Source: Laspinema palackyanum D2c (GTDB taxonomy: Bacteria > Cyanobacteriota > Cyanobacteriia > Cyanobacteriales > Laspinemataceae). Taken from it: DNA of 64,000 bases. The DNA lies in the NCBI RefSeq assembly GCF_025370875.1, contig NZ_JAMXFD010000027.1, forward strand, positions 1-64,000. Direction: 5' to 3'. Below the pieces are notes generated by a model. That model was not told the DNA's origin. It saw nothing but the letters and a program-made list of their open reading frames with translations, and ran no database searches. A program made the translations under genes and the position numbers. This document shows, one piece after another, positions 40,377 through 51,696 of the stretch. Each line of letters starts with the position of its first letter. The stretch's first letter is position 1.

Positions 40377-43300
40377 ATGGCGATTAGCAATCATGAACGA
40401 GTCGGCAGAGCTTTAAACTTACTCCGAGATGGCCTCTATCCATTTATTGAACGAGAGATGAAGGCTATTCATGGAGAACGTTGGATAGTTGCTGCCTCAG
40501 CTTGTTTATCAGATAGTTACGTTCGCAATAAACAGCCCCAAGATGTTCTCCAGGAAGATGTTTCAGCCTTGCTGATTGTGATGTGGGAACAATGGAATAA
40601 TATCTTTCGCAATACCCTGGGACGTTCTGAACGCAGCTTAGTCAGTGAATTGCGCGATATCCGCAACGATTGGGCGCATCGGACCACCTTTTCCACCGAT
40701 GATGCTTACCGGGCCTTAGATAGTATCACCCGTTTATTATCGGCGATTTCAGCCCCAGAAGAAGCTGCTAAAGTGGAAAAGCAGAAACAAGAACTGTTAC
40801 GCCTTCGCTTTGAAGACCAGGCCCGACGGGAAACGCGCCGGGTGGCGATCGCCCCGACAGAAGGACAACCCCAACCCGGATTAAAACCCTGGCGCGAAAT
40901 TACCACCCCTCATCCCGATGTCGCTTCCGGTCGCTACCAACAAGCGGAATTTGCAGCAGACCTCTGGCAAGTTTATCTCGATGAAGGCTCCGATGAATAT
41001 CGCCTCCCCACAGAATTCTTCCAACGCACCTATCTCACCGAGGGACTGAAACAACTCCTCATCGGGGCACTCCTGCGCTTAAGCGGAACCGGAGGAGATC
41101 CGGTTATCGAACTCCAAACCAACTTCGGTGGAGGAAAAACCCATGCGATGTTGGCCCTCTATCACCTGTTTTTTGGGGTTTCCGCTAAAGACTTACCGGG
41201 ATTAGAACCCCTCTTCCAGGTGGCGGGAATCAATGAACCTCCCGCTAACGTGAATACTGTTGTCCTAGTCGGCAACAAAATTTCCCCGGGACAGATTCAT
41301 TGCAAAAACGACGGGACTCAAGTGCGGACCTTGTGGGGTGAAATTGCATGGCAACTGGGGGGAAAAGAAGGGTATGACAGACTCCGAGAAGCAGATGAAA
41401 CCTCTACCAATCCCGGTGATGCCCTCAAAGACTTATTTAATCATTATGCACCCGTGCTAATTTTGATTGATGAGTGGGTGGCCTATGGTCGTCAACTGCA
41501 CCATAAAAATGACCTACCGGCGGGAGATTTTGATACTCACTTCACCTTTGCCCAAACCCTGAGCGAATCGGCGAAAAACGCCAAACAAACCCTGTTGGTG
41601 GTGAGTATTCCCTCTTCAGAGATTGAAATTGGGGGAGACCGGGGGAAAGAGGCCCTAGACCGTCTCAAGAATGCGATCGGGCGGGTAGAGTGTCCCTGGC
41701 GACCCGCAAGCGCTGACGAAAGTTTTGAAATTGTCCGGCGTCGGCTATTTCAACCCACCTCAGACCCCAGTCTGTTTGTCCAGCGAGATGCAGTGGTTCG
41801 CGCCTTTGCAGAACTCTACCGCACTCAGAGTCAGGAATTTCCGGCAGAATGTAAAGAAGGCGACTATGAACGCCGGATGAAAGAAGCTTATCCGATTCAT
41901 CCAGAACTGTTTGCACGCCTCTACTCCGATTGGTCCAGTCTGGATAAATTCCAGCGCACTCGCGGGGTTCTGCGTTTGATGGCTAAAATCATTCACTCTC
42001 TGTGGGAACGCAATGACCAAAGTCTCCTGATTATGCCAGCTCATGTCCCAATGGACGATTCCCAAGTTCAGACGGAACTGAGTCACTACCTAGAAGATAA
42101 CTGGATTCCCGTGATTGAAAAAGATGTGGACGGGCCTAATTCGTTGCCCCTGGCCCTGGACCGCCAGAATCCGAATCTAGGCCGCTACTCCGCCTGTCGT
42201 CGCGTCACCCGGACAATTTACATGGGTTCGGCCCCCACTCTGCGGGCGGCCAATCGGGGTTTAGAAGACCGGCGCATCAAATTAGGTTGTGTCCAACCCG
42301 GGGAAAGTGTGGCAACCTTCGGGGATGCCTTGCGGCGATTATCGGACCAAGGAACTTATTTGTATATTGATGGGAATCGGTACTGGATTTCCACTCAACC
42401 CAATGTGAATCGCACCGCCCAAGAACGGGGGAGTCAGTTCTTAGAGGACCGCTATCTCGTCACGGAAGAAATTATTAAACGGTTGAAAGGCGATCGCCAG
42501 CGTGGAGAATTCAGTGCCATCCATGTCGCCCCGGAATCTACCTCCGATATTCCTGATGACCCCAATTTAGGAGTCCGCCTGGTTGTTCTGTCTCCAGTCT
42601 CTCCCCATACTCGTCTAAGCACAGACAGTCCCGCCCGAAACTATGTAGAAGATGCCCTCAACCACAAAGGGAGCAGTCCTCGCTATTACCGGAACACCCT
42701 GCTATTCCTAGCGCCGGACCAATCTAAAATCGAAAATTTAGAGAAAAATGTTGCTCAATATTTGGCCTGGGAATCCATTCTAGCCGATGATAAAAAGAAG
42801 ACGCTCAACTTAGATAATTTCCAACGTACTCAGGCTGAAACCAAGCGGGATGGGACAAACAAAGATGTTGATAATATTCTATGGGATACCTATCAATGGC
42901 TGCTGATTCCCACCCAACCGGATGCTAAAGGGGAGATTGAATGGAAGGAAACGCGATTGTCAGGGCCAGAGTCCCCCATTACGCGGGCCAGTAAAAAGGC
43001 AGTCTATGAAGGGGATTTGCTAGATGTTTACGCCGCCACCAACCTGCGCCTTGAAGCCCTGGACCGCTTTCTGTGGCGGGAAACGAACCACATTGACCTC
43101 AAACGCCTGTGGGAATATCTCGCCCAATATCTCTATCTGCCGCGATTAAAAAATCAGACGGTTCTTTTAGCTGGGATTAGTGGTGGCGTAACCTCAACGA
43201 TTTGGGCGGATAGCTTTGCTTATGCTGAGGGATTTGACGAAGAATCGGGGAAATATCTGGGGTTGCGGGCGGGGACAGGGATTAATCCCAGTATTAGTCC

Positions 43301-43745
43301 TCAAAGTTTGCTAGTCAAACCGGAAATTGCTCAACAGCAGTTTGATTCAGAGGCGAGAGTGAGCCGGATGGAGGCAGAAAAAACCCAGGGTCTCCAGTCG
43401 CCAGCTTCTGCTTTGAAGTCTTCTGGAGCAGAATATAGGACATCTTCGATGAATGCGGGGGCGGGCAGTACCAGTGAAGGGTTGGGGGTGGAAGAGATTA
43501 CGGCGACGGTTCTGCGGCGATTTTATGGAAATGTAGAGATTGACCCAATGCGGGTGAATCGGGATGTCCCGGCGATCGTCCAGGAAGTCATCCAGCATCT
43601 GATCTCCCTGAATAAGGCCAAAGTCAAAATCACCTTGGAAATCGAAGCTGAAATTCCAGACGGAGTTCCAGATGATATCGCTCGTACTGTCCTAGAAAAC
43701 TGCCGGACCCTCAAATTTAACAGTCAATCGTTTGAGTCGGAATAA
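40377..43745 (+). CDS. DUF499 ATPase with N-terminal Swt1-like HEPN domain
   Basis: 1122 residues. The first 125 residues match the Swt1-type HEPN fold (NHERVGRALNLLRDGLYPFI) and carry R96-N-D-W-A-H101, the RNxxxH motif of HEPN ribonucleases. The DUF499 core follows, with Walker A GGGKT (251-255) and Walker B ILIDE ending at Asp365-Glu366, so ATP hydrolysis is expected. A large helical region and a C-terminal domain complete the chain. DUF499 proteins are predicted defence ATPases found with DUF1156 methylases. The helicase or phospholipase-D partner often reported nearby is absent here, and an Uma2 gene sits in its place. Confidence 0.85.
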   Translation: MAISNHERVGRALNLLRDGLYPFIEREMKAIHGERWIVAASACLSDSYVRNKQPQDVLQEDVSALLIVMWEQWNNIFRNTLGRSERSLVSELRDIRNDWAHRTTFSTDDAYRALDSITRLLSAISAPEEAAKVEKQKQELLRLRFEDQARRETRRVAIAPTEGQPQPGLKPWREITTPHPDVASGRYQQAEFAADLWQVYLDEGSDEYRLPTEFFQRTYLTEGLKQLLIGALLRLSGTGGDPVIELQTNFGGGKTHAMLALYHLFFGVSAKDLPGLEPLFQVAGINEPPANVNTVVLVGNKISPGQIHCKNDGTQVRTLWGEIAWQLGGKEGYDRLREADETSTNPGDALKDLFNHYAPVLILIDEWVAYGRQLHHKNDLPAGDFDTHFTFAQTLSESAKNAKQTLLVVSIPSSEIEIGGDRGKEALDRLKNAIGRVECPWRPASADESFEIVRRRLFQPTSDPSLFVQRDAVVRAFAELYRTQSQEFPAECKEGDYERRMKEAYPIHPELFARLYSDWSSLDKFQRTRGVLRLMAKIIHSLWERNDQSLLIMPAHVPMDDSQVQTELSHYLEDNWIPVIEKDVDGPNSLPLALDRQNPNLGRYSACRRVTRTIYMGSAPTLRAANRGLEDRRIKLGCVQPGESVATFGDALRRLSDQGTYLYIDGNRYWISTQPNVNRTAQERGSQFLEDRYLVTEEIIKRLKGDRQRGEFSAIHVAPESTSDIPDDPNLGVRLVVLSPVSPHTRLSTDSPARNYVEDALNHKGSSPRYYRNTLLFLAPDQSKIENLEKNVAQYLAWESILADDKKKTLNLDNFQRTQAETKRDGTNKDVDNILWDTYQWLLIPTQPDAKGEIEWKETRLSGPESPITRASKKAVYEGDLLDVYAATNLRLEALDRFLWRETNHIDLKRLWEYLAQYLYLPRLKNQTVLLAGISGGVTSTIWADSFAYAEGFDEESGKYLGLRAGTGINPSISPQSLLVKPEIAQQQFDSEARVSRMEAEKTQGLQSPASALKSSGAEYRTSSMNAGAGSTSEGLGVEEITATVLRRFYGNVEIDPMRVNRDVPAIVQEVIQHLISLNKAKVKITLEIEAEIPDGVPDDIARTVLENCRTLKFNSQSFESE

Positions 43746-44243
43746 GCGGGTCATTGGTCATTGGTCATTGGTTGATGGGGAGGTGGGGGAGAGACGGGAA
43801 ACCCCCAATCGAGAGACGGGAGATAGGGGAGAAAGTAGGGTCCTCGTGACTTGGCTCTGCCGAGTCATGCCTTTTGGAGGCTCTGCCTCCTGTCCCCTAC
43901 TAGGCGCTTAAGCTCTTAAAAATGCGTGGCAAGGCTTCATTGTCACGATCACAGCAGATCCCTATGAGGCGGCAGAGCCGCGCAGAGTGCATGACTCGGC
44001 AGAAGCCCGCTCACGAGGAATCGGGTAAGGTTTAGTCGGATTTATCCGACTTTAGCTATTAGGCGGGGGATTGATCCCCCGCCGGTTGTCGCAACAAACC
44101 CCATCCGCCCCCAACCTGGATCCAGAAAATTTCCTATTTCAGATAAATTTATTATTTTTTAAGTTATGTTACCGTCGCGTGATATTATTCATTTTGGCCT
44201 GTTAGCGTCCAGGTGTAACGATCTGGGCATAAGTTAACTAAGA
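43746..44243. other. intergenic region with inverted repeats, up to atpI
   Basis: No gene recognised. It holds paired segments such as GACTTGGCTCTGCCGAGTCATG and its near complement CATGACTCGGCAGAAGCC, giving a large imperfect inverted repeat between about 43830 and 44020. The double-hairpin element follows at 44032-44096, then the promoter region of the atp operon. Confidence 0.5.
44032..44096 (+). repeat. double-hairpin element, right-flank copy
   Basis: TAGTCGGATTTATCCGACT, TTAGCTATTAGGCGGGGGATT, GATCCCCCGCC, then GGTTGTCGCAACAA. It matches the units at 39416-39545 with a few changes. Confidence 0.85.
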
Positions 44244-44687
44244 GTGAACTTGTCAGACCCTTCTGAAGAACCCACTTCCCAAGAGCGAGAACTCGAACCC
44301 AACGAGACTCGTGAACAGCAGGAGAATTCCTCAATGGATGAGTACCAACAGCTTAAACAAAAGCTGTTTGTCTTCACCCTTGTGATTACAGCCGTCGTGT
44401 TTGTCTCGGTTTGGTTCTATTATTCGCTCAATATTGCCCTGAATTATTTGATCGGGGCGTGCACGGGTGTGGTTTACTTGAGAATGTTGGCAAGAGATGT
44501 TGAGCGTCTCGGCAATCAAAAGCAAAGTCTGAGTAAAGGCAGACTGGCGATGTTCATTGGGTTGATTATAGTAGCAACTCAGTGGGATCAGCTACAGGTG
44601 ATGCCCATATTTCTGGGTTTCCTGACATATAAAGCCGCGCTCCTCGTCTACGTCCTTCAAACGACCCTTTTGCCGGACTCCAAATAG
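44244..44687 (+). CDS. atpI: ATP synthase protein I
   Basis: 147 residues from a GTG. The acidic, Ser/Glu-rich N-terminus is followed by membrane helices ([20 protein letters not shown] and later segments). It is the small hydrophobic protein that precedes the ATP synthase genes in bacterial and cyanobacterial operons, thought to assist c-ring assembly. First gene of the atp operon. Confidence 0.88.
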   Translation: MNLSDPSEEPTSQERELEPNETREQQENSSMDEYQQLKQKLFVFTLVITAVVFVSVWFYYSLNIALNYLIGACTGVVYLRMLARDVERLGNQKQSLSKGRLAMFIGLIIVATQWDQLQVMPIFLGFLTYKAALLVYVLQTTLLPDSK

Positions 44688-44733
44688 GATAAGGCATTTT
44701 GCAAACCATCCAGTCCCTCTGGAACCCCGCTTA

Positions 44734-45489
44734 ATGGATATGCTAGAGGTTTTAAACGCCTTTAATTCGCTCCCGATCGCCGAATTGGAAGTAGGCAAGC
44801 ACTTCTATTGGCAAGTTGGCAGTCTCAAGCTTCACGGTCAGGTGGTCATGACTTCCTGGTTTGTGATGGGATTGCTGGTTGTCACCTCCTTGGCAGCTAC
44901 CCGGAACATCCAACGGATCCCTGGTGGCCTTCAAAACTTTATGGAATATGCCCTGGAGTTTATTAGAGACTTAGCCAAAGGCCAAATCGGAGAGAAAGAA
45001 TATCGGCCTTGGGTGCCCTTTGTTGGCACATTATTTCTGTTCATCTTTGTGAGCAACTGGTCTGGAGCGTTGGTGCCTTGGAAGCTGATTCACATTCCGG
45101 GCGGCGAATTAGCTGCACCGACCAGTGATATCAACACCACTGTCGCACTGGCCTTGCTGACATCTTTGGCTTATTTCTACGCCGGATTACGCAAGCGCGG
45201 GTTGGGGTATTTTTCTAAATACATTCAACCAACGCCGATCCTTTTGCCGATCAACATTCTGGAAGATTTTACCAAGCCTCTCTCCCTGAGTTTCCGTTTA
45301 TTTGGAAACATCTTGGCAGATGAGTTAGTGGTGGGGGTTTTCGTATTGTTGGTTCCCCTATTTATCCCCCTTCCGGTGATGATTTTGGGACTATTCACCA
45401 GTGCGATCCAAGCCCTGATTTTCGCCACCTTAGCGGCGGTCTACATCGGTGAAGCGATGGAAGGCCACGGCGAAGAACATCACGACTAA
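44734..45489 (+). CDS. atpB: ATP synthase subunit a
   Basis: 251 residues of the membrane-embedded stator subunit a, with five or six helices. The essential arginine is Arg188 in LSFRLFGN, which faces the c-ring glutamate during proton translocation. The gene is called atpI in some cyanobacterial literature. It follows protein I by 46 bases and precedes subunit c. Confidence 0.95.
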   Translation: MDMLEVLNAFNSLPIAELEVGKHFYWQVGSLKLHGQVVMTSWFVMGLLVVTSLAATRNIQRIPGGLQNFMEYALEFIRDLAKGQIGEKEYRPWVPFVGTLFLFIFVSNWSGALVPWKLIHIPGGELAAPTSDINTTVALALLTSLAYFYAGLRKRGLGYFSKYIQPTPILLPINILEDFTKPLSLSFRLFGNILADELVVGVFVLLVPLFIPLPVMILGLFTSAIQALIFATLAAVYIGEAMEGHGEEHHD

Positions 45490-45577
45490 AATTAGGATTT
45501 GATAGTTAGATTTTGAGCGCGATCGAACCGCCAAAATCTGAGTTCGTTCATTCTGTAAATCGTTCATTTTGTACTAA

Positions 45578-45838
<261 letters not shown>

Positions 45839-45961
45839 GAAGATTAAAGCGGTGCCAGGGGTAGAGGGGTGATTAAATTCAATCACCTCTCTACAACCGG
45901 GCGCTGTTGTTTCAATTTCCATTCCGTTCAACCCCCCAAAGCTATAGCGGCTCATTTAACT

Positions 45962-46450
45962 ATGATTCAATGGACGATCTTACTAGCCGCTGAAACAGCG
46001 GTAAAGGAAGGTGGGCTATTTGATTTTGACGCCACCTTACCGATCATGGCGCTGCAATTCATAATTTTGGCGGTAGTTTTAAACGCGATCTTTTATAAGC
46101 CTCTCGGCAAGGCGATCGACGATCGCAACGAATTCGTTCGTTCTAGCGAACTAAGCGCTAAAGAACGCCTGTCGAAAGCAGAAACCTTGGCACGGCAGTA
46201 CGAACAAGAACTAGCCCAAAGTCGGAAAAAAGCGCAAGAGATTATTGCTCAAGCGCAAGCAGAAGCCCAGAAAACCGCAGCGGACCAAATCGCCGAAGCC
46301 CAGCGAGAAAGTCAAGCTCAACGAGAGCAAGCTCAACGAGAAATCGAGCAGCAAAAGCAAGAAGCGATGAGCTCCTTAGAACAGCAAGTCGATGCCTTAA
46401 GTCGCCAGATTCTCGAAAAACTCGTCGGCACCAACTTAGTCAATAGTTAG
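45962..46450 (+). CDS. atpG: ATP synthase subunit b'
   Basis: 162 residues from the ATG at 45962 ([12 protein letters not shown]). An upstream GTG frame overlaps non-conserved sequence and is rejected. One membrane helix ([17 protein letters not shown]) is followed by a long, Gln/Ala/Glu-rich coiled coil. Photosynthetic bacteria have two related stator subunits, b and b'; this is b' by its position before atpF. Confidence 0.92.
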   Translation: MIQWTILLAAETAVKEGGLFDFDATLPIMALQFIILAVVLNAIFYKPLGKAIDDRNEFVRSSELSAKERLSKAETLARQYEQELAQSRKKAQEIIAQAQAEAQKTAADQIAEAQRESQAQREQAQREIEQQKQEAMSSLEQQVDALSRQILEKLVGTNLVNS

Positions 46451-46558
46451 AGTAATATTAGAGGCAAAGCATTATATCAAAACTTTTCCTCTAAACAGTA
46501 AAAACATTCTAACGAATCTAACGCACGACGGCATTAAGTAAAGGAAGTTATCCATCTT

Positions 46559-47104
46559 ATGATTCTGGGAACTTTTTGGTTGCTCGCTTCTCATGCAGAA
46601 GGAGCAGCAGAAGGAGGTTTCGGTCTTAACTTAGACTTTTTTGAAACCAACGTTGTTAATTTGGCGATCGTCATTGGCGTGCTGTTCTACTTCGGTCGGA
46701 AAGTTTTAGGAAACATTCTCACCGAACGCCGCGCCAAAATCGAATCTGCCATTAAAGAAGCTGAAAAACGTCAGAAAGATGCAGCCGCAAAACTGTCGGA
46801 CCAGCAGCAAAAACTAGCCCAAGCTCAAGCTGAAGCTGAAAACATCAAAGCCCAAGCCCAAGAACGCGCCACCGTTGAAAGACAACAAATTGCCGCCCAA
46901 GCTCAAAAAGATTTAGAACGTTTGAGAGCAGAAGCCGGACAAGACCTCAACGCCGCTAAAGAACGGGCAATGGCTGAATTACGCCAACGAGTGGCAACAA
47001 TGGCATTAGAACGAGTTGAAAGTCAACTCAAAAGCCAACTCGACGAAGGCAAACAGCAACAACTCATTGATAACAGTATTGCGATGCTCGGAGGCAATCG
47101 ATGA
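46559..47104 (+). CDS. atpF: ATP synthase subunit b
   Basis: 181 residues. A membrane helix (NLAIVIGVLFYFGRKVLG) is followed by a charged coiled coil that reaches up to F1 as the peripheral stalk. The stop overlaps the start of the delta gene by four bases (ATGA), a sign of translational coupling. Confidence 0.93.
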   Translation: MILGTFWLLASHAEGAAEGGFGLNLDFFETNVVNLAIVIGVLFYFGRKVLGNILTERRAKIESAIKEAEKRQKDAAAKLSDQQQKLAQAQAEAENIKAQAQERATVERQQIAAQAQKDLERLRAEAGQDLNAAKERAMAELRQRVATMALERVESQLKSQLDEGKQQQLIDNSIAMLGGNR

Positions 47105-47652
47105 GTATCATCCAGTCAGAAGTTTTTGAACCTTACGCTCAAGCCTTGATGTCCTTGGCACAAGAGCATAACCTCACCGAACAAATTGGCGAGGATATGC
47201 GGGGCATCCTGAACTTACTGAAAGAATCTCCCGATTTGGCTCAATTTATTGGCAGTCCAATTATCAAAGAATCGGACAAAAAAAATGCCCTCGGCCAAAT
47301 TTTAGGGGATTCCGTTCAACCCTATACGCGCAACTTTTTAATGTTGCTAATTGATCGCAGACGCATTCCCTTCATTGAAGGAATTGCCAGCTATTACCTA
47401 ATGCTCCTGCGCAAGCTCAATCAAACTGTACTCGCCGAAGTCACCTCCGCAGTACCTTTGACCGAAGCACAACAGGAAGGCGTTCGGAATAAGGTCAAAG
47501 AAATTACCTCCGCGCAACAAGTCGAACTCGAAACGAAAATCGATGCTGACTTAATTGGTGGTGTCGTGATTAAAGTCGGTTCGCAAGTTCTTGATGCCAG
47601 CTTACGTGGACAACTGCGCCGGATTGGTGTGCGCTTAGGCAGCAACAGCTAA
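47101..47652 (+). CDS. atpH: ATP synthase subunit delta
   Basis: 183 residues. The helical N-terminal domain begins EVFEPYAQALMSLAQEHN. The C-terminal part has GGVVIKVGSQVLDASLRGQL, the signature of OSCP/delta, which links the stalk to the top of F1. It overlaps atpF by four bases. Named atpD in some cyanobacteria. Confidence 0.93.
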   Translation: MSIIQSEVFEPYAQALMSLAQEHNLTEQIGEDMRGILNLLKESPDLAQFIGSPIIKESDKKNALGQILGDSVQPYTRNFLMLLIDRRRIPFIEGIASYYLMLLRKLNQTVLAEVTSAVPLTEAQQEGVRNKVKEITSAQQVELETKIDADLIGGVVIKVGSQVLDASLRGQLRRIGVRLGSNS

Positions 47653-49251
<1,599 letters not shown>

Positions 49252-49264
49252 GACCAGCAATTGA

Positions 49265-49320
49265 GAAGAATTGGGAATGAAGAATGCAAGATTTCTGATA
49301 TTCTTCATTCTCAATTCTTC
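49265..49320 (+). repeat. long stem-loop between atpA and the gamma gene
   Basis: Two 21-base arms (49265-49285 and 49300-49320) pair at 20 positions around a 14-base loop. No T-run follows, so it is better read as a processing or stability element than as a terminator. Confidence 0.85.
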
Positions 49321-49365
49321 ATGCATTAGGTTTAATTTTAAATTCTTGATTCTTGATTTGGGATT

Positions 49366-50322
49366 ATGGCAAATCTAAAGGCGATTCGCGATCGCATCCA
49401 GTCAGTAAAAAACACGAAAAAAATCACCGAAGCCATGCGCCTCGTGGCCGCAGCTAAGGTGCGACGCGCTCAAGCACAGGTCCTCGGAACTCGCCCCTTT
49501 GCCGATCGCTTGGCCCAGGTTCTCTTCGGATTGCAAACTCGGATGCGGTTTGAAGATGTAGACCTGCCCTTGTTGAAACAGCGCGAAGTGAGTACCGTGG
49601 GATTGCTCGTTGTTACGGGCGATCGGGGTTTGTGTGGCGGCTACAATAACAACATCATCAAACGTGCCGAAGCTCGGATTAAAGAAATCCAAGCCGAAGG
49701 GTTCGATTATAAATTGGTGATTGTCGGACGGAAAGCCAATCAATACTTCAGCCGACGCAACGCCCCCATCGATGCCTCCTACATCGGCTTAGAACAGATT
49801 CCGACGGCAAAAGAAGCCTCAGAAATTGCAGACGAAGTGCTCTCGTTGTTCCTCTCGGAAAGCGTCGATCGCGTGGAATTGATTTACACCAAATTCGTGT
49901 CATTAATCAGTTCCAAACCCGTGGTCCAAACCCTGTTACCCCTCGATCGCCAAGGCTTAGAAGTCCCTGACGATGAAATCTTCCGCCTCACCAGTAAAGG
50001 CGGTTCCTTCGATGTCCAGCGCGAAAAAGTCGCTACTACTGCTGCGCCGGAAGCCTTCCCTCGGGACATGATTTTCGAGCAAGACCCGGCCCAAATCCTG
50101 GAAGCCTTGCTGCCGCTGTATCTGAATAACCAGTTATTGCGCGCCCTGCAAGAAGCTGCCGCCAGCGAACTCGCCGCCAGAATGACCGCCATGAACAACG
50201 CCAGCGAAAACGCCAGCGAACTCATGGAAACCTTAACCTTGACTTACAACAAAGCCCGTCAAGCCGCCATCACCCAGGAAATCCTGGAAGTGGTCGGTGG
50301 TGCAGCCGGAATGCAACGTTAA
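49366..50322 (+). CDS. atpC: ATP synthase subunit gamma
   Basis: 318 residues of the rotor shaft subunit. N- and C-terminal coiled-coil helices ([22 protein letters not shown] and the last 50 residues) flank a Rossmann-like domain. Residues about 195-235 form the insertion found only in cyanobacterial and chloroplast gamma. It lacks the two regulatory cysteines of chloroplasts, as in other cyanobacteria. Last gene of the operon. Confidence 0.97.
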   Translation: MANLKAIRDRIQSVKNTKKITEAMRLVAAAKVRRAQAQVLGTRPFADRLAQVLFGLQTRMRFEDVDLPLLKQREVSTVGLLVVTGDRGLCGGYNNNIIKRAEARIKEIQAEGFDYKLVIVGRKANQYFSRRNAPIDASYIGLEQIPTAKEASEIADEVLSLFLSESVDRVELIYTKFVSLISSKPVVQTLLPLDRQGLEVPDDEIFRLTSKGGSFDVQREKVATTAAPEAFPRDMIFEQDPAQILEALLPLYLNNQLLRALQEAAASELAARMTAMNNASENASELMETLTLTYNKARQAAITQEILEVVGGAAGMQR

Positions 50323-50350
50323 ATTCCGCTTGACAATTTGTCTCCTTTAT

Positions 50351-50378
50351 GCGTCTGAGTTCGCTCAGGCGTTTTTTT
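50351..50378 (+). terminator. terminator of the atp operon
   Basis: CGTCTGAG pairs with CTCAGGCG around TTCG-containing loop and is followed by seven Ts. It lies 29 bases after the gamma stop codon. Confidence 0.88.
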
Positions 50379-50559
50379 GTGGGGGTATGTCGGGGTGGGG
50401 CGATACTCCTTCCAAGACGCTTGGCGATCGCATATGGCAGGGATTAAACCCGATTGATTCGGAGGAACGCTTTCTAAGGGTGCTTTTCGGGGTGTGTCGG
50501 CTAGTTTCTGGCAAAATGGGATATCATTAAAAGCGGTTCAGCATCATGAGGCTTAGTTA

Positions 50560-50769
50560 ATGATGAGATTTAATGATGTAGTTGATGTCATCAAGAGTCT
50601 TTCTACAGATGAAAAACGATAAATTTCCCTGTTGTTACAGCAGTATCTTCGTGAGGAGTCTCGGGACCAGATTTATGAGAATTTTCAAGTATCCAAGCAG
50701 GAAGAAAAGCAAGGGAAACTTATGTTTTCTAGCCAGATTAACCTATTAAAATTGGATTCAATAAAGTAG
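50560..50769 (+). pseudogene. antitoxin-like small gene with an in-frame stop
   Basis: Read from ATG 50560 it gives MMRFNDVVDVIKSLSTDEKR, a TAA at 50620-50622, then 49 more residues in the same frame (ISLLLQQYLREESRDQIYENF, ending LDSIK and TAG at 50767). The whole is 70 codons and reads as one helical antitoxin-like protein of a kind common in cyanobacteria. A single CAA to TAA change would explain the stop. It lies 9 bases before an Uma2 gene. Confidence 0.65.
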
Positions 50770-50778
50770 GGAATAGCC

Positions 50779-51378
50779 ATGATAGCAAATCAGCAGTTTT
50801 CGCGAATGACTCCCCAAGAGTATTTGGAATGGGAAGAACAACAGCCGATTAAATACGAATATATCAACGGCGAAGTATTGGCGATGATGGGGGTAACTCT
50901 TGCTCACAATGCGATCGCTCTCAATTTAGCCTCTGCCTTGAAAAATCACCTCCGGGGTAAAGGCTGTAAAGTTTTCATGGCAGACGCTAAACTCGGAGTT
51001 TCTAAAAATGGTCCGTTTCACTATCCTGATGTAATGGTAACTTGCGATTCCCAGGACCTAAATGCTCGAAAAATTGTTTACTCTCCTTGCCTGTTAGTAG
51101 AAGTTCTTTCTCCAGGTACAGAAGCCTTTGACAGAGGGGATAAATTTAAACATTATCGCCGCATCCCCACTTTAAAAGAATATGTCCTGATTAGTGCTGA
51201 AAAAATCAGCGTTGATTATTACTGTCTCAATGAACGGGGAAAATGGGAACTCACGTCTTATTCATTGGATGAAGTGAATGCTGAACCCGCAGAAATAGAA
51301 ATAAACTTGACCAGTGTTGACTTTCATTTTTCGATTTCTCTGCTTTATGAAGATGTGGAATTTCTTGATAATATTTAG
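50779..51378 (+). CDS. Uma2 family putative endonuclease
   Basis: 199 residues of the Uma2/DUF820 family. Start block MTPQEYLEWEEQQPIKYEYINGEV, then HNAIALNLASALKNHLRG. The active-site region has YPDVMVTCD followed by CLLVEVLSPGTEAFDRGDKF with Asp, Glu and Lys positions, and KEYVLISAEKISVDYY near the end. The fold is a predicted PD-(D/E)XK nuclease. It is preceded by the decayed antitoxin-like gene, which may once have formed a pair with it (inference). Confidence 0.88.
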   Translation: MIANQQFSRMTPQEYLEWEEQQPIKYEYINGEVLAMMGVTLAHNAIALNLASALKNHLRGKGCKVFMADAKLGVSKNGPFHYPDVMVTCDSQDLNARKIVYSPCLLVEVLSPGTEAFDRGDKFKHYRRIPTLKEYVLISAEKISVDYYCLNERGKWELTSYSLDEVNAEPAEIEINLTSVDFHFSISLLYEDVEFLDNI

Positions 51379-51696
51379 CAATTCCGCGATGAATGAATAG
51401 GATTAATTGCCGGATTGGAATGGTAAGAATTAGGGGCGATCGCGAAGCGTCTCCGTAGGAGAATCCCCTCTGCAAAATCCCCCTCCCTTCCCTAAAAACT
51501 GCGTTATACTCAGACTAGGCACTGTTGCTCTAGGATAGTGTTTAGGGGTTTACCGTCTGAACTGGGGTTAATAGAGGTATTGAAGCAGCTACCATCCATG
51601 CAGAGGAGCTATTTTTCGGAAGGTTCAAGGATGGGGTGATGCTAGGCTCTAATTAATGATAAAACTCAATTACTGAATTAAGCACAAAAACGGGTT
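51379..51696. other. intergenic stretch before the DUF433 gene
   Basis: No gene or clear structure recognised. Base composition is AT-rich and there is one HIP1-like GCGATCGC site near 51437. Confidence 0.35.

Noticed and set aside
36398-43745. Complete DISARM system
   Set aside because: No helicase (drmA), DUF1998 (drmB) or phospholipase-D (drmC) gene is present. Only a methylase, an Uma2 protein and a DUF499 ATPase are seen.
50297-50530. Plus-strand open frame after the gamma gene
   Set aside because: It overlaps the end of the gamma gene and the operon terminator.
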